The position numbers and the translations under genes are program-made. Shown one piece after another: positions 40,241-42,888 of a DNA stretch of 42,888 bases (positions within the stretch are counted from its first letter, which is position 1; each line of letters opens with the position of its first letter). The DNA lies in contig NZ_WUUU01000009.1 of the NCBI RefSeq assembly GCF_009831555.1, forward strand, positions 1 through 42,888, given 5' to 3'. The DNA comes from Halobacterium bonnevillei (GTDB lineage: Archaea; Halobacteriota; Halobacteria; Halobacteriales; Halobacteriaceae). Below the pieces are notes generated by a model that was not told where the DNA came from, did not search any database, and worked only from the letters and a program-made list of their open reading frames with translations.

Positions 40241-40699
40241 TCAATCGTGGCGCGGCTCGCTGAGTTCGATGTGTCGGCCGCTGATGGAGTCCGTCCGGAG
40301 TTCGTACAGTTTGATGTCCAGTTCGGGTTTCGAATCGCCCCAGATCTCGAACAGCGGGCGCTTGGCGTCCCCGTACTGTTCGATGTGCTCGACTGTCATC
40401 GCGTCCCGGGGTACCTCGACCAGTTCGCCCGTGACTACGACGCTTCGGTACGTCGGTTCGGCCTCCTCGTAGACGACGAGTCGCGCGTCGGGGTTCGAGG
40501 AGAGGAACTTGCGTTTCTCGCTGTCGGGCGTGGAGACGAGTCGAAGGTAGAACGTTCGCTCGTCGGCGTCGTACCCGTAGGAGATGGGGATCGCGTACGG
40601 GTCGTCGTCGCGAGCGAGCGAGAGAACGCCAGTCTCGTGGCGGCCGAGGAGCGCGTCCGTCTCGGACTGCGACATCTCGGTCTGCTTCTCCAGGGCCAT
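40241..40699 (-). CDS. Pyridoxamine 5'-phosphate oxidase family (FMN split-barrel) protein
   Basis: A 152-residue protein of the PPOX split-barrel type. It has E-T-G-V-L-S-L-A-R-D-D-D-P-Y-A-I-P-I-S-Y-G-Y, then F-Y-L-R-L, K-R-K-F-L-S-S-N-P-D-A-R-L-V-V-Y, and S-V-V-V-T-G-E-L-V-E-V. Such proteins bind FMN or F420 and include nitroimidazole-reductase-like members. The substrate is unknown. ATG 40699 is preferred over 40675 by its ~30-base distance from the TATA box TATAAAGATA (40727-40736, minus strand). An imperfect inverted repeat covers the expected transcription start. Confidence 0.85.
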   Translation of the reverse strand: MALEKQTEMSQSETDALLGRHETGVLSLARDDDPYAIPISYGYDADERTFYLRLVSTPDSEKRKFLSSNPDARLVVYEEAEPTYRSVVVTGELVEVPRDAMTVEHIEQYGDAKRPLFEIWGDSKPELDIKLYELRTDSISGRHIELSEPRHD

Positions 40700-40703
40700 A
40701 GTG

Positions 40704-40730
40704 GATATCCCGTCCTTGTTCGGGAATATC
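40704..40730. promoter_or_regulatory. Imperfect inverted repeat at the PPOX gene promoter
   Basis: GATATCCCG (40704-40712) and CGGGAATATC (40721-40730) pair except for one bulged base. They sit between the TATA box and ATG 40699, where a repressor would block initiation. Function is inferred from placement. Confidence 0.4.
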
Positions 40731-40826
40731 TTTATACTTGCCCATCCGCGTTCGTCGGACTCCCTGAGAGGCCGAGAAGTGGAGACACAGGCGCCAGTGA
40801 GGGCGTTTGCGTTCTCGGTGTCGTCG

Positions 40827-40991
40827 TTACTGGTCGAGTGACTGGCTGGACGTCGAAAATGCGGCGGGTGTGAGTTCAGCCCCGCAGACGACGCATCCGT
40901 TCTCCAGGAGCGCGTCTTTCATCGCGGGATTGACCTCCATGGACTCACCGCAGTCCGGGCAGACGAAGGTGAACTCCTCACTGGCGGTCAT
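40827..40991 (-). CDS. DUF7560-like zinc ribbon protein
   Basis: A 54-residue protein from ATG 40991; the longer frame to 41039 is less likely. Contains F-V-C-P-D-C-G-E-S-M-E-V and G-C-V-V-C-G, two CxxC knuckles that can bind one Zn2+. This matches small haloarchaeal zinc ribbon proteins such as DUF7560. Function unknown; perhaps binds nucleic acid or a protein partner. Confidence 0.8.
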   Translation of the reverse strand: MTASEEFTFVCPDCGESMEVNPAMKDALLENGCVVCGAELTPAAFSTSSQSLDQ

Positions 40992-41255
40992 CAACTGAGC
41001 GTATGCTCGCTCCCCGTAAATGAACCCCCCTGTTTCCAAATCTCTGGGAAGTCCTCACAGCCTGCCGGGTCGACGGGAGTGACCACCCGAGTTCGCCCGT
41101 GAGCGCGGAGACCCGAGACTCGCAGCGGCCGGACAGCGACCAGGCGACCGCGAACCACCCGGTGCAGGACCAGCGAACGGCACGCGGTCGGTGGCTTCCC
41201 GGGTTCGTGCGTCGCGAGTCGGGGTCGACCTGGCGTATCCGGCCGACAAGCGGGG

Positions 41256-41263
41256 TATTAAAA
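41256..41263 (+). promoter_or_regulatory. TATA box of the aMBF1 gene
   Basis: TATTAAAA about 29 bases before ATG 41289, in an otherwise GC-rich region, typical of a leaderless archaeal gene. The stretch 40992-41255 contains no other recognised feature. Confidence 0.6.
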
Positions 41264-41288
41264 TGTCGGCGCCTCCATACAGCAGCGT

Positions 41289-41783
41289 ATGCCGAAGTAT
41301 TCGACCGGTGGCGCCGGCAGTGGCGGCGGCGGCCAGACCTGCGAGCTCTGCGGGTCGGCGTCGGACTCGCTGCAGTCGGCGAACGTCGCGGGCGCGGAAC
41401 TCACAGTCTGCCCGGACTGCGCGAGCAGCCACGACGAGACCCCGGACACCGAGCGGGAGACGGACCAGGAACGCAAGAAGCAGGCCGCGCAGAACACGGC
41501 CCGCGCACTCGACAAGGCGACCGGTGACTCCAGTCACTGGGAGGAGAACGGGACGGACTACGAGCGCGACCAGCTCCCGTACCTGGTCTCGGACTACGGG
41601 GAGCGCGTCGTCCGCGCCCGCCAGGACGCCGGCCTCCAGCGCGAGGAGCTCGCAACGGAACTCGACGTCGACGAGTCCGACCTGCTCGCCGTCGAGCAGG
41701 GCCGCGCCACGCAGGCGAGCGTCGGCGGATCGGTGGTCGCGGCGCTCGAGGACTTCCTCGACGTGCAACTCAGCGACGAGTAG
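41289..41783 (+). CDS. Archaeal multiprotein bridging factor (aMBF1)
   Basis: A 164-residue protein. An N-terminal zinc ribbon (T-C-E-L-C-G at residues about 17-22, C-P-D-C at 41-44) is followed by a long charged linker. A C-terminal Cro/XRE helix-turn-helix (about 105-160) reads G-E-R-V-V-R-A-R-Q-D-A-G-L-Q-R-E-E-L-A-T-E-L-D-V-D-E-S-D-L-L-A-V-E-Q-G-R-A. This is the layout of archaeal MBF1, a ribosome- and transcription-associated factor. It lies 40 bases before the AlaX-type gene in the same direction. Confidence 0.93.
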   Translation: MPKYSTGGAGSGGGGQTCELCGSASDSLQSANVAGAELTVCPDCASSHDETPDTERETDQERKKQAAQNTARALDKATGDSSHWEENGTDYERDQLPYLVSDYGERVVRARQDAGLQREELATELDVDESDLLAVEQGRATQASVGGSVVAALEDFLDVQLSDE

Positions 41784-41823
41784 CGGCGATTCGCTTTTCT
41801 ACCGGGAGCGACTCCCGACGCGT

Positions 41824-42888
41824 ATGGCAGACACACTGGCACCCAGTGACCCGTACACGACGTCGTTCGTCGCGACGGTGACGGGCGTCGACGGCGATGC
41901 GGTGACGCTCGACGAGACGTACTTCTACCCGAAGGGCGGCGGCCAGCCGGCCGACCGGGGCACGCTGGGCGGCGCGTCAGTCGAGCACGTCGAATCCACT
42001 GGCGGCGACGTCGTCCACCATCTCGCCGAGGCCCCGGACGTCGAGGCTGGCGACGAGGTGCGGGCGGAGGTGGACCCGCAGTTCCGGCGGTACTGCCGGC
42101 GCGCACACACCGCGAGTCACGTGCTGTACGGTGCGGGCCGGCGCGTCCTCGAGGACCTCGGGTACGGCGGGTTCGACATCTCCGAGGAGAAGGTGCGCGT
42201 GGACTTCGAGACGAGCACCGACATCGACGACGACGTGCTCGTGGAACTGGAGCGGTTGACGAACCGCGCGGTCTGGGACTCCCACGACGTCTCGTGGACG
42301 GAGATTCCAGCGGAGGACGCGCGCGAACGCGAGGACGTGGCGTTCAACACGAAGACCGAGGAGGGCGTGATGGCGGACGCGGATACCGTTCGCATCGTCA
42401 CTGTCGAGGACTGGGACGTCGCGGCCTGCGGCGGCACCCACGTCGGGAACACCAGGGAAATCGGTCCCGTCTCGGTGCTCTCGCGGTCGAACCCCGGCGA
42501 GGGGTTGACGCGCGTGGAGTTCACGGTCGGGCCGTCGGCGGTCGAACACCGGGCCGACGTCCGGCGCGCGACGCTGGACGCCGCGGCTGCGCTCGGCGTT
42601 CCGGAGGACGAACTCGGGGCGGCCGTCCAGCGCCTGCAGGCCGACGCCGCGGACCTCGAAGCCGAACTCGAGGACCTCAAAAGCGAGGTGCTAGACTCGC
42701 GCGTCGCCGGCCTCGACGCCGTCCAGAAGGACGCGCGACCTGGCGGGTGGGAACGGTCGACGGCTTCGACGCGAACGCCGTCGGCGAGGCCGCGAAGGAC
42801 GCCGTCGAGACGGACGGGGATGTGGTCGCTGTCGCGGGCGGCGACGGTGGCACGTACGTGGTGGTCGCTGCCGGCGACGACGCGCCCC
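41824..42888 (+). CDS. AlaX-type alanyl-tRNA editing protein with DHHA1 domain (3' end outside window, frameshift)
   Basis: From ATG 41824 the product begins with the AlaRS editing fold. Y-F-Y-P-K-G-G-G-Q-P-A-D-R-G is near residue 33. Zinc ligands come from R-R-A-H-T-A-S-H (about 92-99) and from C-G-G-T-H-V-G-N-T (about 202-210). It hydrolyses mischarged Ser- or Gly-tRNA(Ala). A coiled segment (A-D-L-E-A-E-L-E-D-L-K-S-E) leads into a DHHA1-like part, as in long AlaX forms. Around 42733 the sense frame changes. The expected K-D-G-A-T-W-R-V-G-T-V-D-G-F then continues in the other frame to the window end (G-G-D-G-G-T-Y-V-V-V-A-A-G-D-D-A). One base (a G) seems to be missing in GGACGCGCGACC. This may be sequence error. 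Confidence 0.88.
   Translation, partial: MADTLAPSDPYTTSFVATVTGVDGDAVTLDETYFYPKGGGQPADRGTLGGASVEHVESTGGDVVHHLAEAPDVEAGDEVRAEVDPQFRRYCRRAHTASHVLYGAGRRVLEDLGYGGFDISEEKVRVDFETSTDIDDDVLVELERLTNRAVWDSHDVSWTEIPAEDAREREDVAFNTKTEEGVMADADTVRIVTVEDWDVAACGGTHVGNTREIGPVSVLSRSNPGEGLTRVEFTVGPSAVEHRADVRRATLDAAAALGVPEDELGAAVQRLQADAADLEAELEDLKSEVLDSRVAGLDAVQKDARPGGWERSTASTRTPSARPRRTPSRRTGMWSLSRAATVARTWWSLPATTRP

Overview
The window is GC-rich DNA (about two-thirds G+C by eye) from a halophilic archaeon of the class Halobacteria. The predicted proteins are strongly acidic. Family content is haloarchaeal (DUF7342, DUF7344, DUF7521, DUF7537, DUF7560, bat-type HTH_10, aMBF1). Many genes have a TATA-like box about 25-35 bases before the start codon, as expected for leaderless archaeal transcripts. 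Exported proteins carry Tat or lipobox signals. One tRNA-Leu(GAG) is present. No CRISPR array, replication origin or intact insertion sequence was seen.

Layout. 1-3.1 kb is a gene graveyard around a few intact small genes. It holds the end of a membrane protein, a DUF7521 protein, a DUF7342 regulator, and fragments of a beta-CASP RNase-like hydrolase, an IS1595-family transposase, a RecB-like nuclease and an LpxD-type acyltransferase. 3.2-8.7 kb holds membrane and regulatory genes: a DUF457-like hydrolase, a DUF1616 protein, a DUF7344 wHTH membrane protein, a membrane-anchored TSP3/winged-helix protein and a DsbA-like lipoprotein. 9.0-29.3 kb is a surface-glycan cluster: glmS, an asparagine-synthetase-like gene, glmU plus a flippase on the minus strand, a PadR regulator with a second (frameshifted) asparagine-synthetase-like gene, a GT2 transferase, then a run of sugar-nucleotide genes (DegT aminotransferase, Gfo/Idh dehydrogenase, hexapeptide acetyltransferase, two UDP-sugar 6-dehydrogenases, a DUF354 protein and a GT4 transferase). 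29.4-35.7 kb holds two paralogous Tat-exported beta-helix/thioredoxin-fold fusion proteins flanking a polytopic GT-C-like membrane protein. 35.8-42.9 kb is ordinary chromosome: a DUF7537 lipoprotein, DUF420, tRNA-Leu, HTH genes, a PPOX flavoprotein, a zinc ribbon protein, aMBF1 and an AlaX-type alanyl-tRNA editing protein cut by the window end.

How it fits together (inference from families and order). GlmS and GlmU supply UDP-GlcNAc; no GlmM is seen here. A 6-dehydrogenase, 3-dehydrogenase, 3-aminotransferase and 3-N-acetyltransferase would turn it into a UDP-2,3-diacetamido-uronic acid (WbpA/B/E/D-type route). The asparagine-synthetase-like proteins could amidate a uronic acid. GT2, GT4, DUF354 and GT-C proteins would assemble the glycan, and the flippase would move it across the membrane. 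The flippase carries a 145-residue Thr/Asn tail with about 18 N-glycosylation sequons.

Main novelties: (i) the duplicated beta-helix/thioredoxin-fold proteins, one of which has lost the active-site cysteine, related to the separate lipoprotein at 7.9-8.7 kb; (ii) a recurrent TWAY-N6-TATARTAA promoter element at ten places between 3.1 and 31.7 kb; (iii) the sequon-rich flippase tail; (iv) several frameshifts, of which those at 18.06 and 42.73 kb could be real decay or sequence error.
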